Origin: Arcuatula senhousia
Taxonomy: Eukaryota; Mollusca; Bivalvia; Mytilida; Mytilidae
NCBI GenBank assembly: GCA_963971305.1
Contig: CAXARO010000133.1
Span: 372,001-436,000, forward strand
Direction of reading: 5' to 3'
DNA: 64,000 nt
Part shown: one piece after another, positions 1 through 9,062 of the stretch
Position numbering within the stretch: position 1 is the first letter of the stretch
Layout of the letters: every line of letters begins with the position of its first letter
Notes under the pieces: model-generated
The model's input: only the letters and a program-made list of their open reading frames with translations
Databases searched by the model: none
What the model was told of the DNA's origin: nothing
Made by a program: the position numbers and the translations under genes

Positions 1-479
1 TTGGTCATTATAGGTGCAATTTCGGTGGCAAAATCATGCAGGAACCTAGTTGGTACAGCATCTGGCCCTGCTGCTTTATGTACATTTAGTCCTTTCAGTA
101 ATTTTTCTACTCCATTTACTCCGACCTGGATGGTGTTCATGGCCGAGTGTGGACTGGTACCTTTTGATGGCATACTAGTGGTATCTTCTTGAGTATAGAC
201 AGAATGGAATTGTCTGTTTAAGATTTCGGCTTTTGTTGGTCCATCGCTATGTAGCAGTCCATCAGATCCTTTGAGTGGTGATATTCCATTTGAGTCCTGT
301 TTCTGGTGTTTTATATATGCCCAAAATCGCTTTGAGTCCTCACATATGACGTCTTGTAGATAGTTGTCTTTTGCTGCTCTTAATTGTTTCTGACTGGATG
401 CCTTGAGTTTTTGGTAACGGGACCAGTCCTTTACATTGTTGGTTTTCTCGGCTTTTTTATGTGCTCTGTTTTTACGTCG
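1..479 (-). pseudogene. LINE ORF, linker and N-terminus of reverse transcriptase (window edge)
   Basis: In the frame used from 479 down to 1 there is an open, Lys/Arg-rich stretch with the LINE-typical pattern of a basic RRKN block, then DWSRYQKLK, SKRFWAYIK, and finally a KAAGPDAVPTRFL block near 50-90. That block matches the K-x-x-G-P-D start of the LINE reverse transcriptase domain. No stop occurs in this frame within the window. The catalytic RT motifs lie beyond the left edge, so their state is unknown. Confidence 0.8.
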
Positions 480-849
480 TGTGAGTCTTTTTTAATTCGG
501 TGTTTATCCATGGATGAGTATTCTTGGAACTTGTTAGCTTAGTTGGTACGTGTAGTTTCATCAAAGTGCTAACCATGGTCTTAAATCTGTTCCAGATTTC
601 ATTTATAGGCTTGTTCCCTTCGCAAAAATTTGGGTAACTGTTTGTAATTTCTTTTCTGATGGATTCTGCATCTGCCTTTTTCCACAGATGTATAACTCGC
701 CGTGGCTGTTTAGATCTAACAGGATTTATTGCTGCATCACATAAGATTACATCATGATCAGCTTTTCCAATAGGTGGTACGCTCTTCACTTTCTCAATCA
801 GTGATGGATTTGATGAAAACAACAAATCTAAGGTGTTATTGCCCCTTGT
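472..849 (-). pseudogene. LINE ORF, C-terminal endonuclease part and start of linker
   Basis: This continues the frame of the 850-1881 segment after its TAG. It carries the conserved NNTLDL block and the ADHD segment that supplies the last catalytic Asp/His of the endonuclease fold, then a region with a conserved Trp (HLWKKAD) typical of the linker between endonuclease and RT in these LINEs. It ends at a TAA at 472-474, created by a frame change in the segment 475-490. The reading continues convincingly in another frame from about 479 downwards. It has no start of its own and is unlikely to be expressed separately. Confidence 0.8.
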
Positions 850-1881
850 CTAGCAGTCTATAACCTGCTCTAGTCCTAGTCTAGCTCTGAAGTTGACTAA
901 TTTTTCGCTGACATATTTTGGGTAGATGTTGCTTTTGGTGGTGTTTGTTTGCCAATCATAATCAGGATTATTAAAGTCTCCTCCTACGTGAAAAATCGAT
1001 TTATCACATTTTTCCTTTAATGATGTAATATCGTTGAAGAAGTTATCAAGGTAAGTTTCGTCGGATCTTGGCGGACGATAAAATGATGAGATGATAATTG
1101 TCTTGTTGTTAGGTAAGTCTACTTTAACTGATATTAGTTCTACGGTCTTACATGAGAATATTTCAGTTGAGGTAAGTGATGATTCAACTGCGATGAGTAC
1201 ACCTCCATGATTGTCAGTGCCTCGGTCTCTACGGTATACTGAGTATGTATCTGGAAATAGTTCTGATGACAAGATATCCTTATTGGTCCAGGTTTCAGTA
1301 CCGATAATAATATCAGGTGCCGCAGAGTTGATTAACAACTCCAGTTCTGCTGTTTTATTACGAATAGATTGGAAATTGACAATCAATGTACGTAGACCTT
1401 TGCGTTGCGAAATGTTCTTTGGCGATGACTTGTGAGTTGGACTACCAAGGGATGATGTTGTTGTGTCTAGTGATCTATTGCTATCTGATAATATTGAGGA
1501 GTTGTCACTCAGAGGAACATCGTAAAGGATTGTTGAAGCATTATGACTGTTACATTCTGTGCAAAACCATGATATAGATAAATTTCCAAGACGTTCATAT
1601 GATGTGTTTGATATTCCCATGCATTTGGAGTGATACCATGTATCGCAGCTGTCACAGACTAAGCCCTTTTGATTTGTCTTAACAGGCTTTCCACATGTGC
1701 CACAAGGATATTTAATTGGCCCGGGGTTTGTCTCTATGCCTGTAATTATGAGTAAACTACATAGAAGTGGGTGGAACTTCATGTTGGATGACAGTTTCTG
1801 ACCCGTACATGTGTTATCCAGTGGTAGATACATACTGTTGATTGATGGGACGACGGAGGAATTAGTGTCAATGGGTGGCAT
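850..1881 (-). pseudogene. LINE ORF, N-terminal part: 2A-like motif, PHD finger, endonuclease (truncated by stop)
   Basis: 343 codons from an ATG at 1879-1881, with an in-frame stop just upstream near 1912. Residues 47-55 read TGIETNPGP. A complete C4HC3 PHD finger follows: C60, C63, C76, C79, H84, C87, C107, C110. The endonuclease/exonuclease/phosphatase fold starts near residue 165, with N169 and Q171, E196 in TETW, Y268 in FYRPP, and D302/N304 in GDFNNP. This family nicks target DNA for target-primed reverse transcription. The TAG at 850-852 ends the frame before the last catalytic Asp/His segment, so the product would be an incomplete endonuclease. The same frame resumes directly after the stop, so a single nonsense change is the likely cause. 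Confidence 0.88.
1717..1743 (-). other. 2A-like ribosome-skipping motif, variant
   Basis: The peptide TGIETNPGP lies directly after a hydrophobic LLCSLLII stretch and just before the PHD finger. The 2A consensus is D-x-E-x-N-P-G-P, with the chain break between the last G and P. Here E, N, P, G and P are present, but the position of the conserved Asp is Gly. 2A-like peptides at this place have been described in CR1-type LINEs of sea urchins and molluscs. Whether this variant works is unknown, and loss of the Asp usually weakens skipping. Confidence 0.7.
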
Positions 1882-2450
1882 TTTATTGTGATGGACGATA
1901 ATGTTGGGTTGTTATCATTATAATTTGACACCTTTCTGTTTGCTACTGCTGTTAATACTACTAGATAAGTAAATGTCAGTTTGTTGGAAACCATTGTTTA
2001 CACTTTTTTGACAACCGGAAGTTGCTCGATTTCTGTCAAAAATGATAATTCCTAGTTTCATGAAATAGATGGTTGTAAAATCAATGTTGTTCCATGATCT
2101 TGAGTACATGTGACGACTTTTAGTGTATGGTATGGTACTGAAGATGTTCTTATCTGTATATAATATAAAAATTTTGAGAGCTGAAATTTGAGGCGTTGAG
2201 CTGTGTTCCGCTTCCGCTTGTTCCGTGTTACTTGTGGATTGCTATAACTATAATCAATGTCACTTCACATGAAACAATTCACTCGAAGTTTATTATACAA
2301 AGTTGATTTATATTGAAAATAAAGCAAAAAGCTAAGCAGTACCTAAATGGGACATTTGAATGTCATATATCTGAAAGAACAATGACAAAATCAGTATACA
2401 GGAACGAAAAAAACATACAAATCAGACAACATCAAAATACACATCACTAC
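1882..2450. other. LINE leader / flank, no gene seen
   Basis: The first few hundred bases upstream of the LINE ATG are probably its 5' UTR. I see no promoter motif, tandem monomers or convincing coding frame, and no boundary signal. Beyond about 2250 the sequence is A-rich. Confidence 0.4.
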
Positions 2451-2476
2451 AATGCAACTGAACGGTATCAACAATG

Positions 2477-2536
2477 AGAACTCTAGTCGTACGGAGTTTA
2501 AACACAGGTACTCTGAAAGGGTAAGACGTTCCTGCT
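2477..2536 (+). repeat. Dispersed repeat fragment, copy 1 (related copy at 15360-15419)
   Basis: This 60-base stretch aligns with 15360-15419. Both carry GAACTC..AGTCG, then an ACTCAGG- or ACACAGG-like step, then a conserved run ending GTTCCTGCT. By eye the last 30 bases agree at roughly 80 percent. Two such pieces 13 kb apart suggest a dispersed repeat family, although the edges are undefined. Confidence 0.45.
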
Positions 2537-2696
2537 TGTTGCTCGCAACACAGTTGATTCAGAAAACCAATTTAGCGTGTCAAATCTGGCAAAGTAAAAC
2601 AAAACAAAATCTTAAAACAAACCAACAGCTTTACTTACCTGAGAGATAGATACACAGGGATAAGTGCTGAACATTTATAAATAAAAAAAAATTAAG

Positions 2697-3071
2697 TTTG
2701 ACCTTGGGATCAAAGTTCAAGGTCATGTATCTTTCGATGGAGTGTGTTGCATTTTGGTTAATAAAGATACAAATGTATGTACATACCTAATATCTAAAAT
2801 CTATATTAAAAGACAACAAAGTTATACTAAGATAAGCATTGCCATGAACATTTAAATATCACAAGTTTGACCTTGAGGTTAAAGGTCAAGGTAATAAAAA
2901 GGACATATAGGGGTGTTTGTGACATATGTCACAATGTTTTATGCAGATATATCCATGCATTAAACACTGGAAAGCTTTGAAGGGTAGTGTCTAAAAAAGA
3001 AACAACTATTCGGTAAGTTTTCAATACAAAATATCCATATATTTGACCTTGAGGACAAATATGAAGGTCAT
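2697..3071. repeat. Three spaced TTTGACCTTG...AAGGTCA repeats
   Basis: Near-palindromic blocks at 2697-2727, 2865-2894 and 3042-3071 each start TTTGACCTTG and end with an AAGGTCA- or AGGTA-like half. They are spaced 168 and 177 bp, so they are remnants of a roughly 170-bp tandem or of one dispersed element. Every block carries AGGTCA-type half-sites on one or both strands, the sequence read by nuclear receptors. The repeat is seen directly; any receptor binding is inference. Confidence 0.6.
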
Positions 3072-3474
3072 ATGAAAATTATTTAGGTATGTGGCAAATT
3101 CTGTCACCAAAATATATAAACATGCAAAATATCAAAGCCCTAGGTTAAAATATACAAAAGTTATGGTCATTAAAGTCTTTGTATTTATAAATATTGCATA
3201 TTTAACTAAAGTGCAAACACGGCCTGACAGATTGGTTGCTAGGCAACAAAATCAGTACCCGACCAATTTTTTTCTTCATTTTTTTAAACCTCTATCTTTA
3301 AACTTCCACTGGTGTAGTTTTCAATAAATTCTGAGAGGGGGCCAAAAATGGCCCTTATCGTACCTTGTCCTTTATTTGTCAAAAAAAGGGTCATTTTGAG
3401 TCTTAATAAATTAGTTAGTTAGTTATTGCTTTACTCCCAAGCAGCACGATTTCGGCTATATCCGAGAGATGAAC
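3072..3474. other. AT-rich spacer with short (TTAG)n, no gene
   Basis: No coding frame with family-like features. Bases 3411-3425 are a TTAGTTAGTTAGTTA microsatellite. A short palindrome GGGCCAAAAATGGCCC lies at about 3338-3353. Confidence 0.4.
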
Positions 3475-4087
3475 ATGAGTGAGTGAGTGAGTTGGTGTTT
3501 AACGCCCGTGCAACGCTATATAGGTTATTTACAGGCGATGAACATGAAAAGGAGGATAAAATGAACATGAAATGATGATGATAAATGGGGGATGGGTTGG
3601 GAAACAATGGAACATGAAAGTGGTGATACAATGAACATGAAAGTGGTGATACAATGAACATGAAATGATGATGAAGTGGAGGAAATAGGGACACAAGGCC
3701 AATCGGGTAGGAGAGTTTTGACTGCCACTGGAAAAAGGAGTGGTGGGTAGGGACGGGAAATTTAGCCTCCTGCATTGGGATCCTACGGGTCCAACTCTTA
3801 CCGAGACCTGCAGCAGGATTCTTTATCGTGCGAGGAACGTGACATTTTTCCTAACACGGTGCACCACTATGGTTTGCGGTCAGGTTTTCCGCATTATCGC
3901 CTGACGACCCCGCATCTCTCGATGTCAGGGCTGCCCCATTCAATCACCTGGGGCACACATCCCAGTCGCTTTGTGGGCAAAGCGGCCTGACCCCGATGTC
4001 AGGTTTCTGAGCGCTCTTTAGTGGACTTTTACCGACAAGCTTAGCGCTGCTGCGGGCCTATTCGCCTCCCGGGTCCCGCACGGGATG
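3475..4087 (-). mobile_element. Divergent copy of the (ACTC)n-tailed SINE
   Basis: On the minus strand this starts at the CCCGGGAGGCGAATAGGCCC-like head near 4087 and ends in the conserved tail (GCGTTGCACGGGCG, then CACTCACTCACTC) at 3475-3520. It matches the better copies at 8417-8909 and 21667-22156 in head and tail, but the middle differs strongly and the ATGAACATGAAA segment is expanded to about four copies (3540-3665). It is probably an older subfamily. No target-site duplication is clear. Confidence 0.75.
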
Positions 4088-5127
4088 AGTCTAAATAAAG
4101 GAATTGAAATTTGTTTTCATTTTTTTAAATCAAAATACGATACAAATCTTCTTTTATTCCGTGAAACAAAGATAGTCCAGGGACAAAGACGTGTATTCTC
4201 TCTTGACTTATTTATTACTTACTTTATGACTTCTTGACTCGTCTTCTGTTTGTCTATGTACTGTTTCAGCCTGTCTTTTACGTTTACTGATAAAAAAAAA
4301 TTGTATCACGTTCATATATACATTTTTCGAATTTGTCGAAATGGCCATACAGCTCATTTAAATTATTATAGTTTGCATGTTTTTAAAGTCTCAGGTGCAT
4401 TTATTCCACATATTTATGGCATTTTTTTTTCAGAATATATAAAATCGTCTAAAAATGAAACAAATTGCATTAAAGTTATTCCCCTTCTCGCGTAGCTTTA
4501 GCTAAAGATTGTCTTGTATATTTTATTTCATACGTTGTGTGCAATGTCATATAAGACTATTTTAAATTAATCAAGTAAAAGCAGATTTTTCTTATTGTCT
4601 TGCGTTCTGGTAACCGTAGTCATTTCTTTAAAAGTTTTACATTTTATTTAACAGCACATCGAGCTGTTCGATAAAGTATGTACATTTTATATTCTATACA
4701 ATGGTTGCAAATATATTGATAAAAAATGTAAGAAGTTCTTACCGTGTTTCTTGAAAGTGTTTTGTGTCATCCATCAATATTTCTCTATAAAAAATATATG
4801 TTGAATATATTATTTTTTTACAACAACTTTAAATATGAAACAGATAAATTTTATATAGACGGCACCAAATCAATTTCTCGTTAATGTGTACCGTTTTCTT
4901 AGATTTTTTTTCCGTGTTGTAAAGGGTCAGAAAAAGATATACACACAAATTCAGATGGAAAAGGCTATATATTAAATGTCATACCAATACACTGAAGAAA
5001 ATTAACAAAAAAGCTCAAACGATGTGTCAAATTCTGAATGCACAATTTCACGAAGTCTGAAAAAACATACTCTGGAAGAAAAAAAAATAAAACTTTCATA
5101 CTTGGTACTTAATATTTCATGCGCTCG
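4088..5127. other. AT-rich intergenic or intronic DNA, nothing recognised
   Basis: Very A/T-rich with many homopolymer runs. Frames of 60-80 codons occur by chance but show no domain, no splice-flanked exon and no repeat that I recognise. Confidence 0.4.
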
Positions 5128-5129
5128 AT

Positions 5130-5155
5130 CAATAGACGAAACGCGCGTCAGGCGT
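5130..5155 (+). ncRNA. Broken hammerhead ribozyme (3' half only)
   Basis: The sequence AATAGAC-GAAA-CGCGCG-TC-AGGCGT is intact, but the core box and the 5' strand of helix II found in the 5468-5511 copy are replaced by a shorter GCGCTCGATC. Helix II cannot form in the usual way. It marks the start of the 356-bp repeat monomer. Confidence 0.65.
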
Positions 5156-5467
5156 AGCAAAATTTATTACCTGGAACTTGGTTGTCATTTTTATTTCAAA
5201 CACACGTGAAGGTTAGCACTGCTGGTGGAGTTTTAATTCCTCGAGGTTAGCCCGCTCCGGCACCAACAATTATGTGTTGGAGAACACATCAAAGCTTTAA
5301 ATTATCCGTTTAAATTTCAAAATTATCTAAAACCTAAGGTTCTTCCTACCCCAGACATAGGTTGATCATCTTAGTAATAATTTCGTTCCCCAGTTTGGTA
5401 TTTTTGGTTTTATTGTTCTATGCTCTTCATAATCATAGTGTTTGGCATTTTCAATATTTTTGGTAGA

Positions 5468-5511
5468 GCGCCTCTGGTGAGTCTTTAATAGACGAAACGC
5501 GCGTCAGGCGT
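5468..5511 (+). ncRNA. Type I hammerhead ribozyme, core variant
   Basis: All parts can be drawn. Helix I strand GCGCCT (5468-5473) pairs with AGGCGT (5506-5511). The core box CTGGTGA is at 5474-5480. Helix II is GTCT/AGAC closing a TTAAT loop (5481-5493). GAAA is at 5494-5497. Helix III is CGC/GCG without a loop (5498-5503). TC is at 5504-5505, with predicted cleavage after 5505. The usual core is CTGATGA, and here the first A is G. That position is part of the catalytic core, so activity is probably reduced. The loop-less helix III suggests a form that works best as a dimer. Confidence 0.8.
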
Positions 5512-5764
5512 AGCAAAATTTATTGTCTGGAACTTGGTTGTCATTTTTATTTCTTAAAAGTTAACTTACTGTTGGATCATTTTCTGTGCCATTTTCAGCA
5601 GTTGTTCTGGATTATTTTCAAACCGTTCTTTTATAGCACCGAAGAAACCAATATGAATATAGTAATGTTGTTCAAATAATAATTTATGTATTTTTCTTTA
5701 CAGATGGTAATCATAAATTCTCGATCCCTAAACTTTGAAAATCTTTTTATTCTTTCAAAAATTG

Positions 5765-6115
5765 GTTTTATAATGATTGATTTGTCTTCCAAGGAGTGAT
5801 GACAATAACTTATATATATATTATCTCTCAAAAATGGAAATGAGACTGCAGATATTCTGACAAACACGTGCAATTCTGATGTGATTATTTTATAATGATT
5901 GATGTACTTTTATCTTCTAAGGAGTGATGGCAAAAGATCCTCCTTTTGATCTTTTTCAATTTTAAGATTTAATTTTCATCAGAAGTTTTTTTTCTAATCA
6001 TTTTTTTTATTTAAATAATAATTCTATTCTCTTCATGACCGAGTTTATAATGATTGATGTAATTTATCTTCTAAGGAGTGATGACAAAAGATCTTTCTTT
6101 TGATCTATTAAAAAA
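5765..6115. repeat. Tandem repeat with TATAATGATTGAT and AAGGAGTGATG blocks, 3 units
   Basis: TATAATGATTGAT followed by a TCTTCYAAGGAGTGATG block occurs at about 5770, 5891 and 6049 (spacing near 121 and 158 bp). The second and third units also share a GATC-flanked TTTTGATC step. A weaker TGTAATGATTGGAT copy is at about 6409. No coding meaning is apparent. Confidence 0.6.
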
Positions 6116-6535
6116 TTTTAGGATTAATTTGCACCTGAAGTTTTTTCTATTTGTTTTTTTATTTATTCGTAACTACAATATAATAATTTAGCAAAATTTT
6201 ATATCAGTGTTGTTTATTCAATTTCAATTTTCATTATATTTCTCAATGCTATGGTTGTTATCTCTTTGACATAACCCTCATTTCCATTCTTTCATCACTA
6301 TATTATCAAAAACATAATCTGTGGATTTTATTTTTATTTTTGTGCGAATTTTCAGCAAAAACCGGGAAAATCGTACCTAAAATAATTACCCTCTTGAATA
6401 ATTTTGTAATGATTGGATTTAAAAAATAATGACTACCAAGACAAAATTTAATCAATATTTTTGATTCAGAAGTACCACCACCCCACGCGCATTATTATGA
6501 ACACCCTCCTCCTTTGTGAACTGTCTGGGGGAAAA

Positions 6536-6541
6536 TTTATT
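6536..6541 (-). promoter_or_regulatory. Candidate poly(A) signal AATAAA
   Basis: TTTATT on the plus strand gives AATAAA on the minus strand, about 135 nt after the stop codon of the terminal exon at 6676-6794. The spacing fits a short 3' UTR, but the surroundings are AT-rich and chance occurrence is possible. Confidence 0.4.
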
Positions 6542-6675
6542 ATCTGTAAAAACAATCTTGCTCAACTTCATTAATATCGTTTAATTTTTGGTCGTTACAT
6601 TATTATTTGATACTGGAAATAAATAACCTGTTCACTGTCAACAATAACTGGAATTATCTTATTGAGCATTGTGCC

Positions 6676-6794
6676 TTATTGTTGAGACTGTAATAGGTGC
6701 TTTTCTAAATCCAATACCCACTCGTCCCTTACTGGCCTTAACAACATCTCATAGGGTGGCTCGACCAGCTTGCTTTTTGGGATTGTTACCTCAC
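6676..6794 (-). CDS. Terminal coding exon of an unidentified host gene
   Basis: On the minus strand an excellent 3' splice site (a T-rich tract ending TTCTTTAAG) precedes GT GAG GTA ACA, which opens a frame of 38 codons plus two bases ending in TAA at 6676-6678. The peptide contains VTIPKSKLVEPPYEML and ends in an acidic/Leu stretch and SQQ. It looks like real protein: mixed composition, no low complexity, and a phase that fits the exon at 7676-7781 exactly (1 + 2 bases make a Gly codon). I do not recognise the family. It is the only place in the first 16 kb where two adjacent splice-bounded frames agree. Confidence 0.65.
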
Positions 6795-6822
6795 CTTAAA
6801 GAATAAAAAAAATGAATAATAC

Positions 6823-6843
6823 ATATATATATATATATATATA
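6823..6843. repeat. (AT)n microsatellite
   Basis: About ten AT dinucleotides in a row, just upstream (gene sense) of the terminal exon's splice acceptor, inside the inferred intron. Confidence 0.9.
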
Positions 6844-7675
6844 AGACTAAATCATAACGTCTTGTTGTCACTTACCAGTTCAGCCATGATTATTTCCGAG
6901 AGATGAAATCGGTCGGTAAAGAACTGTGATTGAATGTTAATTTATGTGAATATTACATCAGAATCTTGTTTCATAAAAAATCTTAAGAGTAAAAATTATC
7001 TTAAGTGTAAATTCCAAGGATCCTTATTGGATGAATTTTACACTTACGATAAATTTTACTAAATTTTATAAGATTTTTTGTGAAAAGGACTTCAAAACTA
7101 TAATAAACCGTAAATTCAGTGGAATTTTCAACTTTTATTTTCATATATGACTTGTGGAGATCTAACTTCAACATTTTTCGTATCTGCTTTGGTATACATC
7201 TAGTTATATGACATCTGTAAATGTTGAATTGTTTGCATACATATTGATATTGATATTGAATATGGTCTAAATATCTTTTAAAGATCTTCATTGACCAAAT
7301 GATTAGATGTATCAAGCATTTATGATATTTTTAATTAACCCAGATATTTTATTAATCCACATGCCATTTATAATTTTTTTTCAAATGCAATTACTAGTAA
7401 AAAATTAGGATGGAACAGCACTTAGTTATTACTGCATCAACTCGAGAGTTCTTTAGATATCAAGGTAATCATTTATAACTTCAACATTGACAGTTAACCC
7501 ATGTAAAACAATATTAAAATGACATAACTTTAGCATCACTACATATGGTGTAATTGTCAGATACTAGTACCATTTAGCTTTCATTATATACTGTTTAAGT
7601 AGTTTAAGATGTCTGAGATGATTTTGTGACGGACAAATGAGACAGGATAACAGACAATATTCAAGAATAATATAC
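6844..7675 (-). other. Inferred intron between the two host exons
   Basis: AT-rich, bounded by the GTATAT donor next to 7676 and the acceptor at 6795-6796. It contains a (GATATT)-rich patch near 7240. No other feature seen. Confidence 0.45.
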
Positions 7676-7781
7676 CTAAAAACTTCTCAGCAGATATGAC
7701 CAGCATGGGAGGGGAGCCAACACTGTCATTTTCTTGTATAAAGGTCTCTTTCTGAACCTTTTGTTTGCCCTTTGTCCACAT
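7676..7781 (-). CDS. Internal coding exon of the same unidentified host gene
   Basis: The minus strand has TATATTTTACAG directly before ATGTGGACAAAG and a GTATAT donor after the last exon base at 7676. The exon is 106 nt: 35 codons (M W T K G K Q ... E K F L) plus one base, i.e. it ends in phase 1. The next exon at 6676-6794 begins with the two bases needed to finish a Gly codon and keeps the frame open to a stop. Composition is protein-like, with a basic start and a GSPPMLVIS stretch. The ATG follows an acceptor site, so it is more likely internal than the start. No upstream exon was identified; those beyond 7781 may lie outside the window or be too short to recognise. Confidence 0.6.
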
Positions 7782-8106
7782 CTGTAAAATATAAAGCAAT
7801 TGATGACAAAATAATTGGTTCTGGGGACATTAAAACATGTTTTACAATTGTATTCAAGTAAACATTTCCTACCACAAACATTTTTTTCAATTATAAAGCC
7901 TGGATATAGTTATTTCTTTATTTCATTTTATGGCCCAGGTGCGTCAATTAAATGTGTTAAACAACAACACACACACACTTTATCTTATTTATTGTCTTTG
8001 GAGCCGATGGGAATTATTGCAGCATATTATGTTAGTTGTTCTAGTCCATCTTTAATAATTTAAGGATTGGTTTTGAGCTTGACTTGGGAAATGTTGTCCT
8101 CTTAAT
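7782..8106. other. Non-coding DNA, nothing recognised
   Basis: AT-rich with a short (CA)n at about 7970-7978. If the exon at 7676-7781 is internal this is intronic on the minus strand. Confidence 0.35.
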
Positions 8107-9062
8107 CAGAGCCTAGCTTGTCGTAAGAGGCGACTAAGGGTCTTGGGATTCTGACGTCGGTCAGTGCTTAGCCCACAGAGCGACCAAGTGTGTACTCTAG
8201 GTGGCTGAATAGGGTAGCCCTCGTCCGCGGGGGTTGTCAGGTCTATAATACGGAAACCCTGACCGCCGACCATAGTGGGCAAACGTGTGTGAAGAGTGCC
8301 ACGCTTCATGCACGTAAAAGACCCCTTTGTGGACTGCCAAGTAGTGCACCACATAGGCTAAATTTTTCGCCCCTACCCACCTCTCCCCTTTTTCCTGTGG
8401 TTCTTCAAAATTTACCTGTCCCGTGCGGGGCCCGGGTGGCGAATAGGCCCGCAGCAGAGCCTAGCTTGTCGTAAGAGGCGACTAAGGGTCTTGGGATTCT
8501 GACGTCGGGTCAGTGCTCAGCCCACAGAGCGACCAAGTGTGTACCCTAGGTGGCTGAATAGGGTAGCCCTCGTCCGCGGGGGTTGTCAGGTTTATGATAC
8601 GGAAACCCTGACCGCCGACCATAGTGGGCCAACGTGTGTGAAGAGTGTCACGCTTCATGCACGTAAAAGACCCCTTTGTGGACCGCCAAGTAGTGCACCA
8701 CATAGGCTAAAATTTCCGCCCCTATCCACATCTCCCCTTTTCCTGTGGTTCTTCAAAATTTACCGGTCCTTTGTGTCCCATCCCATCCCAATATTTCATT
8801 TATCATCATCATTTCATGTTCATTCTATCATCCTTTTCATGTTCATCGCCTGTAAATAACCTATATAGCGTTGCACGGGCGTAAAACACCAACTCACTCA
8901 CTCACTCGCTCAAAATTTACCGGTCCTTTGTGTCCCACCCCATTCCCATATTTCATTTATCATCATCATTTCATGTTAATTTTATCATCCTTTTCATGTT
9001 CATCGCCTGTAAATAACCTATATAGCGTTGCACGGGCGTAAAACACCAACTCACTCACTCAC
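8107..9062 (+). mobile_element. Older (ACTC)n-tailed SINE, split by a second copy
   Basis: Bases 8107-8416 are the head and body of the SINE (missing about 40 bases of the 5' end). The same element resumes at 8910 and runs through the ATGAACATG-type block to the (ACTC)n tail at about 9062. Between them a complete SINE (8417-8909) is inserted. The 12-base sequence TCAAAATTTACC occurs at both junctions (8405-8416 and 8910-8921), as expected for a target-site duplication within the older copy. Confidence 0.85.
8417..8909 (+). mobile_element. Complete (ACTC)n-tailed SINE nested in the older copy
   Basis: About 493 bp. The head TCCCGTGCGGGGCCCGGG is followed by TGGCGAATAGG, which resembles a pol III A box, but no clear B box follows, so tRNA origin is unproven. 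The core at 8656-8681 contains CATGCACGTAAAAGACCCC. The 3' part has ATCATCATTTCATG and GTTCATCGCCTGTAAATAAC, then GCGTTGCACGGGCG and the (ACTC)n tail. It is flanked by the 12-bp duplication TCAAAATTTACC. No coding capacity. Mobilisation by a LINE partner is inferred from the simple-repeat tail and the duplication. Confidence 0.88.

Larger units (their letters stand above)
1..1881 (-). mobile_element. CR1/L2-like non-LTR retrotransposon (LINE), 3' part beyond the left edge
   Basis: The minus strand reads, in order, a leader with a 2A-like motif, a PHD zinc finger, an apurinic-type endonuclease, a basic linker and the first residues of a reverse transcriptase, then leaves the window at base 1. 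This order is known for CR1/L2-group LINEs of aquatic invertebrates. The copy is dead: one stop at 850-852 and a frame change near 475-480 split the open frame into three. The 5' UTR probably lies upstream of 1881, but its limit and any target-site duplication cannot be seen. The clade is inferred from domain order, not from phylogeny. Confidence 0.9.
5128..5570 (+). repeat. Hammerhead-ribozyme repeat, about 1.2 units (356-bp monomer)
   Basis: Two copies of GACGAAACGCGCGTCAGGCG, at 5135-5154 and 5491-5510, are followed by the same roughly 60-base downstream sequence (AGCAAAATTTATT, then CTGGAACTTGG). The distance between equivalent cleavage positions (5149 and 5505) is 356 bp, a complete monomer. 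The interior has the layout I remember from bivalve hammerhead repeats (an ACTGCTGGTGGA block, then TCCTCGAGG, then an ATGCTCTTCA block). Such repeats are linked to small circular RNAs and retrozyme-like spread in metazoans. The left ribozyme lacks part of its 5' half. Confidence 0.8.

Noticed and set aside
1211..1577. Plus-strand frames antisense to the LINE endonuclease.
   Set aside because: They are shadows of the recognisable minus-strand protein.
8106..8859. Frames in the SINEs encoding peptides such as MWCTTWRSTKGSFTCMK, repeated in every copy.
   Set aside because: They follow the SINE copies on both strands, differ where the SINE differs, and SINEs are non-coding.
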